Below, piece by piece: positions 50,925 to 59,949 of a DNA stretch of 64,000 bases (positions are counted from its first letter, which is position 1; the number at the start of each line of letters is the position of its first letter). The position numbers and the translations under genes are program-made. Below the pieces are notes generated by a model. The model saw only the letters and a list, made by a program, of their open reading frames with translations. It did no database searches and was not told the DNA's origin. The stretch is from assembly GCF_019311235.1 (NCBI RefSeq), contig NZ_JAHWDF010000003.1, positions 62,001 to 126,000 of the forward strand, given 5' to 3'. The stretch comes from Mesonia aestuariivivens (GTDB taxonomy: Bacteria; Bacteroidota; Bacteroidia; Flavobacteriales; Flavobacteriaceae).

Positions 50925-51673
50925 TACTCCCATTCTTTATATATAAAATACTCACCCTTCTTTTGGGTTAGAAATTCAATCATTTCTAGTTTCCCTGCTC
51001 GCTTTACTACTGCTTCAAATTTTTCATCTTTTGTACAGAAATAGAAAAAATCATCTATATAATCTTGGGGTATATTTAAATCTTCTTCCACAAAACTTAA
51101 ACTTACTAATCGTTTAGCTTTATGAACCAGCGCCTCATATTCTGCAATTTCTTTCATTCTTTTGAGCATAGCCATTCTACCTGAAATCACATCGGCTAAA
51201 ACTCCAGCAGGGCCACCAGATTGCGCAGTATACAAACGACGATCTTCTACTGTTAATTTCGGTAACGGGTTAGGAAGACCTACTTGTGACGGATTAAAAT
51301 AGGGTTTTACTTTTAGATTTGATGCATCTTTGGTTAGATCTCCCGATAAATTAATGTTACTTAATTTCACTTCTTCTAATTCATTTACCGCTGGAAAAAG
51401 ATAAATTGTTTGATCTTGTTTTAGCATTTCTTGCGTCACCTGAATTTGATAAGGCTCAAATTGTACTGATGAGAAAACGATTTCATCTCCAGCTTCCGCT
51501 ACAATTGTAAATTTTCCTTTAGTGTTATTAACGGTTCCTAATTCTTTATTTAAGTTAACAATATTAACTTGAGTGAAAGAAATTGAATCTGCTACAATGG
51601 TACCTTTTAGTTCTTGCTGTGCCTGTAAGCTTAAACCTAAAAATAATATAAATAGAATAGAATAGTGTTTCAT
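50924..51673 (-). CDS. Carboxypeptidase-like regulatory-domain protein, paralogue 2
   Basis: A signal peptide (ILFILFLGLSLQAQ) and the domain LKGTIVADSISFTQVNIVNLNKELGTVNNTKGKFTIVAEAGDEIVFSSVQFEP, nearly parallel to paralogue 3. Later blocks NLSGDLTKD, YFNPSQVGLP, TVEDRRLYTA and DDFFYFCTKDEKF also match. It lies between the other two paralogues and is coupled to paralogue 3 by a TAATG overlap. No enzyme motif is visible; it may help to assemble or display a surface structure. Confidence 0.75.
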   Translation of the reverse strand: MKHYSILFILFLGLSLQAQQELKGTIVADSISFTQVNIVNLNKELGTVNNTKGKFTIVAEAGDEIVFSSVQFEPYQIQVTQEMLKQDQTIYLFPAVNELEEVKLSNINLSGDLTKDASNLKVKPYFNPSQVGLPNPLPKLTVEDRRLYTAQSGGPAGVLADVISGRMAMLKRMKEIAEYEALVHKAKRLVSLSFVEEDLNIPQDYIDDFFYFCTKDEKFEAVVKRAGKLEMIEFLTQKKGEYFIYKEWE

Positions 51674-51707
51674 AAGCGTTCATCTATTCTTTAAAGACGT
51701 AATTTTA

Positions 51708-52502
51708 TTAATCTTGTTGCATTTTATACATTTTGCTTTTATCGATTAAGAATTCAATTAACTCTAATTCACTTCCTCTCGTTAAAAGCTCTTCTTTAAG
51801 TCCATGTTCTTCAGCATAATAAATAAACTCATTAATATTATCTCGATCTATATCTAGGTATTTTCTAAAAAAATCATCATTATAGACCTTTCTAATTTGC
51901 ACATCTATATTTTCATTAATAGCTTCTGAATTGTTGTCTCTCTTAGAATTAAAAATGGTTCTAAAAATGTTAGCAAAATTCAACCCATTTTTTAAATAAC
52001 TTTTATCAATAGCGTCATTCTCTACTTCTGTTTGGCTATCTGGTCTTAACTCATAATCTGTAGTTCTAACCATTTCTATACTTGATTGATCAGGGTAATT
52101 AGTATTTACGGTATTAATTTTAGCTACATCTACCTCTACATCACCAGAAAGTCCATAAGGTTTTACGGTAACTTCATCTAGCTCTGTAACGGCTTCATTA
52201 ATCGTTATATTTATTTTACCACTATCTATGGTTTTTTTCTTAATTATCACTTTAAAATCTTGGTATTGTACCCCAGAAAAATAAAGCTCATCACCTTCTT
52301 CTACTTCTATAAAAAACTCACCATAATCATTAGTCACTGTACCTTTAGTTGTATTTAGGTTATATACATTTATATCTGCTGCTGAAGCACTAGCATCTAC
52401 ATTAATTTTACCTTTAATTAGACTCCTTACATCTATTTGAGCATTGGCAGTAGAACAAAAAGCAATAAATACGAGCGAACAGATAAATACTATATTTTTC
52501 AT
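51708..52502 (-). CDS. Carboxypeptidase-like regulatory-domain protein, paralogue 1
   Basis: The most divergent of three tandem genes. A signal peptide (CSLVFIAFCSTANAQ) is followed by IKGKINVDASASAADINVYNLNTTKGTVTNDYGEFFIEVEEGDELYFSGVQYQDF and LSGDVEVDVAKINTVNTNYP. The C-terminus NINEFIYYAEEHGLKEELLTRGSELELIEFLIDKSK parallels the YCTKDEKF and IEFLTQKK region of paralogue 2. It is the first gene of the minus-strand unit and is divergent from peptidase E. Confidence 0.75.
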   Translation of the reverse strand: MKNIVFICSLVFIAFCSTANAQIDVRSLIKGKINVDASASAADINVYNLNTTKGTVTNDYGEFFIEVEEGDELYFSGVQYQDFKVIIKKKTIDSGKINITINEAVTELDEVTVKPYGLSGDVEVDVAKINTVNTNYPDQSSIEMVRTTDYELRPDSQTEVENDAIDKSYLKNGLNFANIFRTIFNSKRDNNSEAINENIDVQIRKVYNDDFFRKYLDIDRDNINEFIYYAEEHGLKEELLTRGSELELIEFLIDKSKMYKMQQD

Positions 52503-52605
52503 TGTTAATTTTTAAGTTAAGTTAGCAATAAAGTGTCTTATAAAAAACCTAAAACGAGAGTAAACTTTTGTTAAAGTAATTCTTTGCTATAAATTTACGT
52601 AAAAA

Positions 52606-53319
52606 ATGAAGAATATGAATTGCATTATAGCCAGTACTTCCACCATTCATGGTAGTAATTATCTAGCATACCTCGAAGAAGCGTTAAACGAATTATATAA
52701 AGATGTTTCTGAAATAATTTTTATACCATACGCCAGACCAGGAGGCATATCTCATGCTGAATATACTAAAAAAGCAAAAAAAGGTTTAGCATTTTTAGGC
52801 AAAACGGTAAAAGGCTTACACGAGTTTGAAAATCCCGTTAAAGCTATTCAAGAAGCTCAAGCATTATTTACAGGCGGCGGCAATACCTTTTTATTGGTAT
52901 CTCAACTTTATAATCAAAAAATATTAACTCCACTTAAAGAAGCAATAAAAGGAGGAACACCTTATTTAGGCACTAGCGCTGGGAGTAATATTTGTGGCTT
53001 AACTATGGGTACCACTAACGATATGCCTATTGTTTACCCACCAAGTTTTAAAACCCTAGGTATTTTAGAATTTAATTTAAACCCGCATTATTTAGATCCA
53101 GATCCTTCTTCTACCCACAAGGGAGAAACCCGTGAAACTAGAATTAAAGAATTTCATCACCTTAACTCCATGCCCGTTGTTGGATTGAGAGAAGGAAGTT
53201 GGCTTCGCGTACACCAACAAGACATAAAACTGGAAGGTGGCTTAAAAGCACGCGTTTTCGAAAAAGACCAAGAACCTTATGAGGTAGAAAGCGGAACCTC
53301 TTTTAAAGACTTAAACTAA
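52606..53319 (+). CDS. pepE: Dipeptidase E (peptidase S51)
   Basis: A cytosolic serine peptidase for Asp-X dipeptides. The nucleophile lies in YLGTSAGSNICG (Ser124). FIPYARPGG, ALFTGGGNTFLLVSQLY, FNLNPHYLDPDPSSTHKGETRETRI (catalytic His) and GLREGSWLRV follow the family order. The 237-residue length is like E. coli PepE. It is separated from glsA by one base, so the two form an operon. Confidence 0.9.
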   Translation: MKNMNCIIASTSTIHGSNYLAYLEEALNELYKDVSEIIFIPYARPGGISHAEYTKKAKKGLAFLGKTVKGLHEFENPVKAIQEAQALFTGGGNTFLLVSQLYNQKILTPLKEAIKGGTPYLGTSAGSNICGLTMGTTNDMPIVYPPSFKTLGILEFNLNPHYLDPDPSSTHKGETRETRIKEFHHLNSMPVVGLREGSWLRVHQQDIKLEGGLKARVFEKDQEPYEVESGTSFKDLN

Positions 53320-53320
53320 G

Positions 53321-54235
53321 ATGGATTACAAGGCAATTTTAAATGCTATTGAAAAAGAACTTGAACATTTTGATCCTGGCGGAAAAGTACCAGATTACAT
53401 TCCTGAGTTAGCGAAGGTTTCCGCAGATAAATTTGGAATGCATTTATATTGTATTAATGGAGACAATTTTTATTTTGGAGATCACGACGAACGCTTTTCA
53501 ATTCAAAGTATCTCTAAAGTATTCACCTTGGCTTTAGCTAAAAAATACGGCGGAAAAAAAATATGGAAACGTGTAGATGTAGAACCTTCAGGAGATCCAT
53601 TTAATTCACTTTTACAATTAGAAAAAGAAAACGGAATTCCTAGAAATCCGTTTATTAACGCAGGCTCTTTAGTAATTGCAGATATTTTAATTTCAGAATT
53701 AGAAAACCCAAAAGAGTGTCTTTTAGAATTTGTTAGAGAAATTAGTGATGACCCTACTATAGAATATGACGATAAAGTTGCCGCTTCAGAACAAACCAAT
53801 GGTTACCGTAATATTGCTTTGGTAAATTATATGAAGTCTTTAGGGAATATCAAAAATGACGCTGATGATATTTTAGACTTTTACTTTCATCAATGCTCTC
53901 TAGCGATGTCTTGTTGCCAATTAGCAAAATCTTTTATGATTTTTGCTAATGAAGGCAAAACGTTAAGAACCAGTAAAAAAATGATTGGTGCCAATAGCGC
54001 TAAACGTATTAATGCAATTATGCAAACGTGTGGCTTCTATGATGAAGCCGGAGAATTTAGTTTTCGCGTAGGTTTACCCGGTAAAAGTGGTGTTGGCGGA
54101 GGCATTGTAGCAATACACCCTGGGCAATATTCTGTTGCCGTTTGGAGTCCGCTTTTAAATGAAAAAGGAAATTCAGAAAAAGGAATGAAAGCTTTAGAAG
54201 AACTAACCTCACTAACTGGATTGTCAATTTTTTAA
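53321..54235 (+). CDS. glsA: Glutaminase A
   Basis: Hydrolyses glutamine to glutamate and ammonia. The beta-lactamase-like catalytic pair is Ser63 and Lys66 in FSIQSISKVFTLALA. EPSGDPFNSLLQLE, GIPRNPFINAGSLVIAD, YRNIALVNYMKSLGN, QTCGFYDEAGEFSFRVGLPGKSGVGGGI are family landmarks. The 304-residue length is normal. With pepE upstream it suggests an amino-acid scavenging unit. Confidence 0.95.
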   Translation: MDYKAILNAIEKELEHFDPGGKVPDYIPELAKVSADKFGMHLYCINGDNFYFGDHDERFSIQSISKVFTLALAKKYGGKKIWKRVDVEPSGDPFNSLLQLEKENGIPRNPFINAGSLVIADILISELENPKECLLEFVREISDDPTIEYDDKVAASEQTNGYRNIALVNYMKSLGNIKNDADDILDFYFHQCSLAMSCCQLAKSFMIFANEGKTLRTSKKMIGANSAKRINAIMQTCGFYDEAGEFSFRVGLPGKSGVGGGIVAIHPGQYSVAVWSPLLNEKGNSEKGMKALEELTSLTGLSIF

Positions 54236-54246
54236 AAATTTAAAGT

Positions 54247-55140
54247 ATGAAAAAGCTGCTAATTTTAATTTCATTAACTCTTATCTGCTGCAAACAAGAA
54301 GAATCAAAAAAAAATACGGCTGTCCCGAAAAATCCTCCAATAAGCACTTCATTAAAAAAAGGCATTCAATTAGAAAAAATTTGGGAATCAGACACATTAT
54401 TTAAAACTCCTGAATCTGTTTTATTTTATAAGAAAAATAACACGTTCTTAGTTTCTAATGTAAATGAAAACGGATGGGAAATGGATGGTGATGGTTTTAT
54501 TTCTGAAATTGATAGCGAAGGGAATATAAAGTCTTTAAAATTAATTAAAGGCTTAAGCAGCCCTAAGGGAATGGCTTTAATTGGCGACACTCTTTATGTA
54601 GCAGATGCTAAAGAAGTGGCAAAAATAAACCTAAACACGAATAAAATTGTAAAAAGATATTCTCTTAAAGATATTAAAGAGCCACAATTTAATGATGTAG
54701 TCGCCAAAGATGGGATAGTATATATTTCTGCTTCAAATGCAAACAGTATTTATAAAATTGAAAATAATAAATTAACCCTAGCATACCAAGGAGATCTTTC
54801 TAGACCAAACGGGTTACTCTTTAGAAACGATTCTCTTTTTATAATGAACAGTAAATCTGAAGATCTAAAAGTGATTTCAAAAGACAGAAAACTCACTACA
54901 CTAACAAAAAAACTTGGAGCCGGAGACGGAATAACTTCTATTTCTCCTCAAGAATTTATAGTATCTGATTGGAATGGAAGATTATTTCATATAAATAAAA
55001 GCTTTCAACAAGAAACAATTTTAGATACGAGAGAAGAAAAATTAAATGCTGCAGACATTTATTATATTCAAGAAAAAGAGCTTTTAATTGTACCCAACTA
55101 CAACGCTAATAAGCTCACTGCGTACCTATTAAAAAAATAA
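54247..55140 (+). CDS. SMP-30/gluconolactonase-like beta-propeller lipoprotein
   Basis: The signal ends L-I-C-C (lipobox Cys). The rest shows repeated strands of a six-bladed propeller: TPESVLFYKKNNTFLVSNV, SPKGMALIGDTLYVAD, EPQFNDVVAKDGIVYISAS, RPNGLLFRNDSLFIM and ISPQEFIVSDWNGRLFHI, as in SMP-30-like and NHL-like proteins. A substrate cannot be told. It follows glsA by 11 bases and ends in a terminator. Confidence 0.75.
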   Translation: MKKLLILISLTLICCKQEESKKNTAVPKNPPISTSLKKGIQLEKIWESDTLFKTPESVLFYKKNNTFLVSNVNENGWEMDGDGFISEIDSEGNIKSLKLIKGLSSPKGMALIGDTLYVADAKEVAKINLNTNKIVKRYSLKDIKEPQFNDVVAKDGIVYISASNANSIYKIENNKLTLAYQGDLSRPNGLLFRNDSLFIMNSKSEDLKVISKDRKLTTLTKKLGAGDGITSISPQEFIVSDWNGRLFHINKSFQQETILDTREEKLNAADIYYIQEKELLIVPNYNANKLTAYLLKK

Positions 55141-55168
55141 AACCTCATCTAAAAAGATGAGGTTTTTA
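55141..55168 (+). terminator. Terminator of pepE-glsA-propeller unit
   Basis: AACCTCATCT and AGATGAGGTT pair perfectly around AAAA, followed by TTT. It lies immediately after the stop codon and 4 bases before the 3' end of the convergent tRNA-Gly. Confidence 0.8.
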
Positions 55169-55170
55169 AG

Positions 55171-55243
55171 AGCGGGAGACCAGGTTCGAACTGGCGACAT
55201 TCAGCTTGGAAGGCTGACGCTCTACCAACTGAGCTACTCCCGC
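55171..55243 (-). tRNA. tRNA-Gly (anticodon TCC)
   Basis: Read on the minus strand, the 73-base cloverleaf has acceptor GCGGGAG/CTCCCGC, D arm GCTC/GAGC, anticodon stem TCAGC/GCTGA with loop CTTCCAA (anticodon TCC), and T arm with GTTCGAA. The discriminator is U, as usual for bacterial tRNA-Gly. CCA is not encoded. Confidence 0.95.
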
Positions 55244-55353
55244 AAAGCGGTGGCAAATATAATAAAATCTTGATATTATTACCAAATAAAAATTTAAAAA
55301 TTTTGGTGGGTTATTTTAGCTAAATTTGGTATTTTTAAATAAATAAAAATGCA

Positions 55354-55905
55354 ATGAGTAATAAAACAGGAAAATCAAAAGACCTTATAGATCACGCACT
55401 ATTAGAAGAACGTAAAATTTTTCTTTGGGGCCAAGTAGACGATACATCTGCTAAACATATTGTTGAACGATTAATGTACTTAGATTCACAAGGTAAAGAT
55501 GATATTCAATTTTACATCAATAGTCCAGGAGGCTATGTCACTTCAGGCTTTTCTATATATGATACGATGCAATCTCTTTCATGTGATATATCAACCATTT
55601 GTACTGGTTTAGCGGCATCTATGGGTTCTATTTTACTTTCTGCAGGTACTAAAGGTAAAAGATTAATTATGCCGCATGCTAAAGTAATGATTCACCAACC
55701 TAGTGGTGGTGCTAGAGGTCAAGCTTCTAATATTGAAATTCAAGCCCAAGAAATTTTAAAAACTAAAGAATTAAGTGCGCAAATTTTAGCAGATAATTGT
55801 GGACAAGATTTTGAAAAAGTAATGAAAGATTTTAATAGAGATTACTGGATGAATGCAGAAGAATCTCTTAAATATGGAATTGTAGATCAAAAATATTCAA
55901 AATAA
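55354..55905 (+). CDS. ClpP-family serine protease subunit
   Basis: The Clp protease fold is intact with catalytic Ser89 (GLAASMGS), His114 (VMIHQPSGGARGQASNI) and Asp163 (FNRDYWM). At 183 residues it is shorter than the main ClpP (about 195-220) and starts with an N-terminus lacking the usual propeptide, so it may be a second ClpP paralogue rather than the housekeeping subunit. TAAATTTG at 55321-55328 may be the -7 box. Two acetyltransferase genes follow closely. Confidence 0.9.
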   Translation: MSNKTGKSKDLIDHALLEERKIFLWGQVDDTSAKHIVERLMYLDSQGKDDIQFYINSPGGYVTSGFSIYDTMQSLSCDISTICTGLAASMGSILLSAGTKGKRLIMPHAKVMIHQPSGGARGQASNIEIQAQEILKTKELSAQILADNCGQDFEKVMKDFNRDYWMNAEESLKYGIVDQKYSK

Positions 55906-55908
55906 AAA

Positions 55909-56193
55909 ATGAAAAACGAAATCTTACATAAAGAAAATCTCACCAATGGGATGTTTTACATGCAAGACGAAGAAGGCATTACTTGTGAACTTAGTTATGT
56001 AAAAAAAGATCATATTTTGGTAATCGACCATACACAAACTAGAAAATCTCTGGAAGGTAATGGTTTGGCAAGCAAATTATTAGATTATACGGTAAACTAT
56101 GCCAGAGAAAATAAGTTAAAAATTGATCCACTTTGCCCTTTTGCTGAAGTAAAATTTGATGAAAAAGAGCAGTATCAAGACGTAAAAGCTTAA
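55909..56193 (+). CDS. Small GNAT-family acetyltransferase (YidJ-like, 94 aa)
   Basis: The short protein has a minimal acetyl-CoA-binding core: GMFYMQDEEGITCELSYVKKDHILVIDHTQTRKSLEGNGLASKLLDYTVNYARENKLKIDPLCPFA. This is the pattern of the PF14542-type GNAT proteins. It lies 3 bases after clpP and 5 bases before another acetyltransferase gene. Confidence 0.85.
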   Translation: MKNEILHKENLTNGMFYMQDEEGITCELSYVKKDHILVIDHTQTRKSLEGNGLASKLLDYTVNYARENKLKIDPLCPFAEVKFDEKEQYQDVKA

Positions 56194-56198
56194 TTTCT

Positions 56199-56645
56199 TT
56201 GAGTAGAATACATATAAAAAAAGTAAAGGTTGAAGAAATTCTTCCCGTTAGGCAAACTGTTCTTAGAAATGGCAAACCTCGGGAAGAATGTTTTTTTGAA
56301 GGCGATTTAGCTAAAGAAACTATACATTTAGCATTATATGAAAATGAAAAAATATATGCCATTGCCAGTTTACTAAAAGACAACAATAAAAACCTAACAG
56401 CAATTAACCAATACCGCTTAAGAGGCATGGCAGTTATGCCAGAAGCTCAAGGAAAAGGATTAGGCAAACAGTTATTAAGATTTGCCGAAGAGTTAATTAA
56501 AGAGCAGAAAAATATAACGTTGTGGTTTAACGCCAGAACTACTGCCGTTAACTTTTACAAAAAAAATAATTTTAAAATTTTAGGAGAAGAGTTCACAATT
56601 CCAAAAGTGGGCAATCACTTTTTGATGTTTAAAAAATATGAATAG
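56199..56645 (+). CDS. GNAT-family N-acetyltransferase
   Basis: The 148-residue protein starts with TTG at 56199. It has the GNAT core RLRGMAVMPEAQGKGLGKQLLRFAEELI (acetyl-CoA loop) and LWFNARTTAVNFYKKNNFKILGEEFTI. The substrate is unknown. It overlaps the downstream peptidase gene by 8 bases. Confidence 0.85.
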   Translation: MSRIHIKKVKVEEILPVRQTVLRNGKPREECFFEGDLAKETIHLALYENEKIYAIASLLKDNNKNLTAINQYRLRGMAVMPEAQGKGLGKQLLRFAEELIKEQKNITLWFNARTTAVNFYKKNNFKILGEEFTIPKVGNHFLMFKKYE

Positions 56646-57375
56646 ACGAAATTTTATAAACTTGTCTTTACTATCTTCAGCAGCAAGTTTTCTTCCTTTA
56701 AGCACTTTCAACTTATTACAACAAGAAATCCCTACAGAAGAACTTTTAGGCAAAGGTTCTCCTCAGTTATACGGTAATGGCTATCAACTTAGAAAAGAAG
56801 CCTACGAAGCTTTTCTAAAGATGCAAAAAGCAGCTGCGAAAGACGACATTTTTATTCAAATTGTATCAAGCTATCGAAGCTTTGATCATCAAAAAAGAAT
56901 TTGGAATAGAAAATTTAAGCGCTTTACGCAACAAGGCTTATCATCTACCGCTGCTATTAATAAAATAATAGAATACTCAACAATACCTGGAACATCTAGA
57001 CATCACTGGGGTACAGATATAGACATTATAGATTCTAAACCCAAGGCACCTACTTCTCTACTTCAACCAGAAAATTATTACGGCAATGGTGTTTACCTTC
57101 CTCTTAGCGAATGGATGAAAAAAAATGCTAAGGATTACGGATTTGAAATAGTATATACGAATGATAAAAACAGAAAAGGATTTAAACACGAACCCTGGCA
57201 TTTTTCTTATGCTCCGCTTTCCAAAATTTATTTGTGTGAATATAGAAAATTAGAACTCAAAAAATTGTTAGAAAATTCAAGCGAAATTCTAGGGCACGAA
57301 AAATTTTCTGATAGTTTTATTCAGAAATACATTTATGAAAACGTTTTAGCTATAAATAGCCGATTATTAACCTAA
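56638..57375 (+). CDS. D-alanyl-D-alanine carboxypeptidase / VanY-type M15 peptidase
   Basis: A twin-arginine-like or Sec signal (MNRRNFINLSLLSSAASF) suggests export. The zinc peptidase core has IVSSYRSFDHQKRIWNRKF, GTSRHHWGTDIDII (zinc His and Asp) and GFKHEPWHFSYAPLSKIY (catalytic Glu and zinc His). These are the VanY-family D,D-carboxypeptidase motifs acting on peptidoglycan stem peptides. The 245-residue length is normal. Confidence 0.88.
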   Translation: MNRRNFINLSLLSSAASFLPLSTFNLLQQEIPTEELLGKGSPQLYGNGYQLRKEAYEAFLKMQKAAAKDDIFIQIVSSYRSFDHQKRIWNRKFKRFTQQGLSSTAAINKIIEYSTIPGTSRHHWGTDIDIIDSKPKAPTSLLQPENYYGNGVYLPLSEWMKKNAKDYGFEIVYTNDKNRKGFKHEPWHFSYAPLSKIYLCEYRKLELKKLLENSSEILGHEKFSDSFIQKYIYENVLAINSRLLT

Positions 57376-57460
57376 ATAATCAATAAAAAACATTGAATTT
57401 TAGCAAAATATTATCGTTTAACTTTTCTATAGATATTATCTTTACCACAAAATTCACAGA

Positions 57461-58975
57461 ATGCATAATAAAGCCATTTTACTTATTTTAGATGGGTGGG
57501 GTTCTACACAAAATCCAGAAGACTCTGCCATCTATAAAGCAAAAACACCAAATTTCGATAAATTATTTAAAGAATATCCTCACGCGCAATTACGTACTGA
57601 CGGAATGAACGTTGGTCTGCCTGAAGGACAAATGGGAAATAGTGAAGTAGGACATATGAATCTTGGTGCTGGCCGAATTGTATATCAAGATTTAGCTAAA
57701 ATTAATATGGCTGTAGAACAGGATTCTCTAAAAGACGAGCCTGTATTAAAAGAAGCTTTTCATTATGCTAAGACCAATGATAAATCAATTCACTTTTTAG
57801 GTCTTTTAAGTGATGGTGGTGTTCACTCTCATATTAAACATGTAAAAGGCTTGGTTTCAGCAGCTCAAAAAGCGGGCGTTAAAAATAAATACGTTCATGC
57901 TTTTACAGATGGTCGTGATGTAGATCCAAAATCTGGTAAAGGTTTTGTTGAAGATTTATTACCAACATTAGAAGAAAATGATGCTAAATTAGCCTCTATC
58001 ATAGGTCGTTATTTTGCAATGGATAGAGATAAACGTTGGGAACGCACCAAAAAAGCCTACGATCTTATCGTTAAAGGAACTGGAAAAGAAACAGAAGATC
58101 CTGCTAAAGCCATACAAGAAAGTTATGAAAACAATACTACAGATGAGTTTATAGAACCAATAGTAGTTACTGAAAATGATAAACCTGTTGCAACTATTAA
58201 AAAAGGAGATGTCGTTATCTTTTTCAATTTTAGAACCGATAGAGGTAGACAACTAACAGAAGTGCTTTCGCAAAATGACAATGCGGAGTATGATATGAAA
58301 AAAATACCACTTTATTTTGTAACAATGACTACCTATGATGAGTCGTTTAACGGAATTAATGTGGTTTTCAAAAAAGACAATATAAAAGCAACCTTAGGAG
58401 AAACACTAGAATATTCAGGAAAGACTCAACTAAGGGCAGCTGAAACAGAAAAATACCCACACGTTACATTTTTCTTTTCTGGAGGAAGAGAAAAACCATA
58501 TAAAGGTGAACAGCGTATTATGGTAAACTCTCCAAAAGTAGCCACTTACGACTTACAACCAGAAATGAGTGCTTTTGAACTTGCAGAAAAATTAGAAAAA
58601 GAAATTAATAAGGCAGAAATAGATTTTTTCTGTATCAATTTTGCTAATCCTGATATGGTTGGGCATACTGGTGTTTTCGATGCCGCTGTGAAAGCTTGTG
58701 AAACTGTAGACGAATGTCTTGGCAAGATTTATGAAGCCGCTAAAGATAATTATAATATGATCATTTTAGCAGATCATGGAAACAGTGAAAAAATGGTTAA
58801 TAAAGATGGTTCTGCAAATACTGCTCATACTACAAACCCAGTACCGGTAATTTTAGTCTCTCCTGAAAAGAAAGAAATTAGAGACGGTATTTTAGGTGAC
58901 GTTGCTCCTACAATTCTTGATTTAATGGATATTGAACAGCCTGATTTAATGACTCAAAAATCAATAATAAAGTAA
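57461..58975 (+). CDS. gpmI: 2,3-bisphosphoglycerate-independent phosphoglycerate mutase
   Basis: A glycolytic enzyme of 504 residues with two Mn ions. AILLILDGWG opens the protein and the phosphoserine is Ser61 in EGQMGNSEVGHMNLGAGR. ALHFLGLLSDGGVHSH-like SIHFLGLLSDGGVHSHIKH, FTDGRDVDP, GRYFAMDRDKRWERTKKAYD and the C-terminal NFANPDMVGHTG and ADHGNSEKM complete the pattern. Its last base overlaps the start of the thioredoxin-like gene. Confidence 0.96.
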   Translation: MHNKAILLILDGWGSTQNPEDSAIYKAKTPNFDKLFKEYPHAQLRTDGMNVGLPEGQMGNSEVGHMNLGAGRIVYQDLAKINMAVEQDSLKDEPVLKEAFHYAKTNDKSIHFLGLLSDGGVHSHIKHVKGLVSAAQKAGVKNKYVHAFTDGRDVDPKSGKGFVEDLLPTLEENDAKLASIIGRYFAMDRDKRWERTKKAYDLIVKGTGKETEDPAKAIQESYENNTTDEFIEPIVVTENDKPVATIKKGDVVIFFNFRTDRGRQLTEVLSQNDNAEYDMKKIPLYFVTMTTYDESFNGINVVFKKDNIKATLGETLEYSGKTQLRAAETEKYPHVTFFFSGGREKPYKGEQRIMVNSPKVATYDLQPEMSAFELAEKLEKEINKAEIDFFCINFANPDMVGHTGVFDAAVKACETVDECLGKIYEAAKDNYNMIILADHGNSEKMVNKDGSANTAHTTNPVPVILVSPEKKEIRDGILGDVAPTILDLMDIEQPDLMTQKSIIK

Positions 58976-59514
58976 TGATAGTCAAAAACATAAATACAAG
59001 AAAAGTATTTTTTATATTATTTTTCTTAGCCAATTTAATGGTCTTTGCACAGGATAAATTAACTCCTAACGATAGAAATTATACAGGCATCATCACTGAA
59101 GAAGATTTTAGAACGGGTTATACGCAGGATTGGTTTATAAAAGGTTTTACAGACTACAAGCCCAATGCTAAAGTTTTAAAAAAACTAAAAAAACCGCTAA
59201 AAAAACACAGTATTAAAGTATTTATGGGTACTTGGTGTCCTGACAGCAGAAGAGAGGTTCCTAAATTATTGAAAATTTTAGATGAAGTAGGTTTTAAAGA
59301 AAAAAATATTGAAATCTATGCGATGGACCATTCAAAGTCTACAAAAGAAAACTACGAAGCCAATTTAGACGTACATCATGTACCTACTCTCATATTTTTT
59401 GATAAAAAAGGTAACGAAGTTAATAGGTTTGTAGAATTTCCTATTAAAACTATTGAAAAAGATATTTTAAAGATTGTTACAGATCAATCTTACAAAAACC
59501 CGTATGAAAAATAA
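58975..59514 (+). CDS. Exported thioredoxin-like protein
   Basis: A signal peptide (VFFILFFLANLMVFAQ) precedes a thioredoxin fold with the redox-like loop MGTWCPDSRREVPKLLKIL (a C-P-D-S variant with a single Cys) and the cis-Pro segment HHVPTLIFF. The single-Cys loop points to a reductase-like or peroxiredoxin-like function, not a typical CxxC thioredoxin. It overlaps gpmI by one base. Confidence 0.8.
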   Translation: MIVKNINTRKVFFILFFLANLMVFAQDKLTPNDRNYTGIITEEDFRTGYTQDWFIKGFTDYKPNAKVLKKLKKPLKKHSIKVFMGTWCPDSRREVPKLLKILDEVGFKEKNIEIYAMDHSKSTKENYEANLDVHHVPTLIFFDKKGNEVNRFVEFPIKTIEKDILKIVTDQSYKNPYEK

Positions 59515-59526
59515 AAGGTTTACTTT

Positions 59527-59934
59527 ATGAGTACTATAAAATCTTTAGCCATTGCAGTAGATTTTGATGGAACTATTGTTGAAGATAAATATCCTAAAAT
59601 AGGAAAACCAAAAATATTTGCTTTTGAAACGCTGAAGAAATTAGAAAGTCAAGGGCATCGGCTAATTTTATGGACCTACAGACATAGTGAACGATTACAA
59701 GAAGCCGTAGATTTTTGTAAAGAGAACGGAATTGAGTTTTATGCGGTAAATAAAAGTTATCCAGAAGAAAAATTTGATCCTGCTTTAAGTAGAAAAATTA
59801 ATGCAGACATCTTTATAGACGACAGAAATATAGGAGGGTTTTACGGTTGGGGAGAAATTTATCAAGAACTCACCAATACTCAAATTAATAAAAAAAGTGA
59901 AAAGAAGAAAAGTTTATTTTCTTTCTTAAAATAA
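59527..59934 (+). CDS. HAD-like hydrolase (BT0820-like)
   Basis: The 135-residue protein has HAD motif I in AIAVDFDGTIVEDKYPKIG (DxDGT), motif II-like LILWTYRHSERLQEAVDF and the closing INADIFIDDRNIGGFYGW (motif IV DD). Small HADs of this form occur in Bacteroidota, often described as BT0820-like hydrolases. A substrate is not known. It lies between a thioredoxin-like gene and map. Confidence 0.8.
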   Translation: MSTIKSLAIAVDFDGTIVEDKYPKIGKPKIFAFETLKKLESQGHRLILWTYRHSERLQEAVDFCKENGIEFYAVNKSYPEEKFDPALSRKINADIFIDDRNIGGFYGWGEIYQELTNTQINKKSEKKKSLFSFLK

Positions 59935-59949
59935 TAGAATCTATTTTTA

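Noticed and set aside
55171-55243. The unusual-looking U discriminator of the tRNA
   Set aside because: U73 is normal for bacterial tRNA-Gly.
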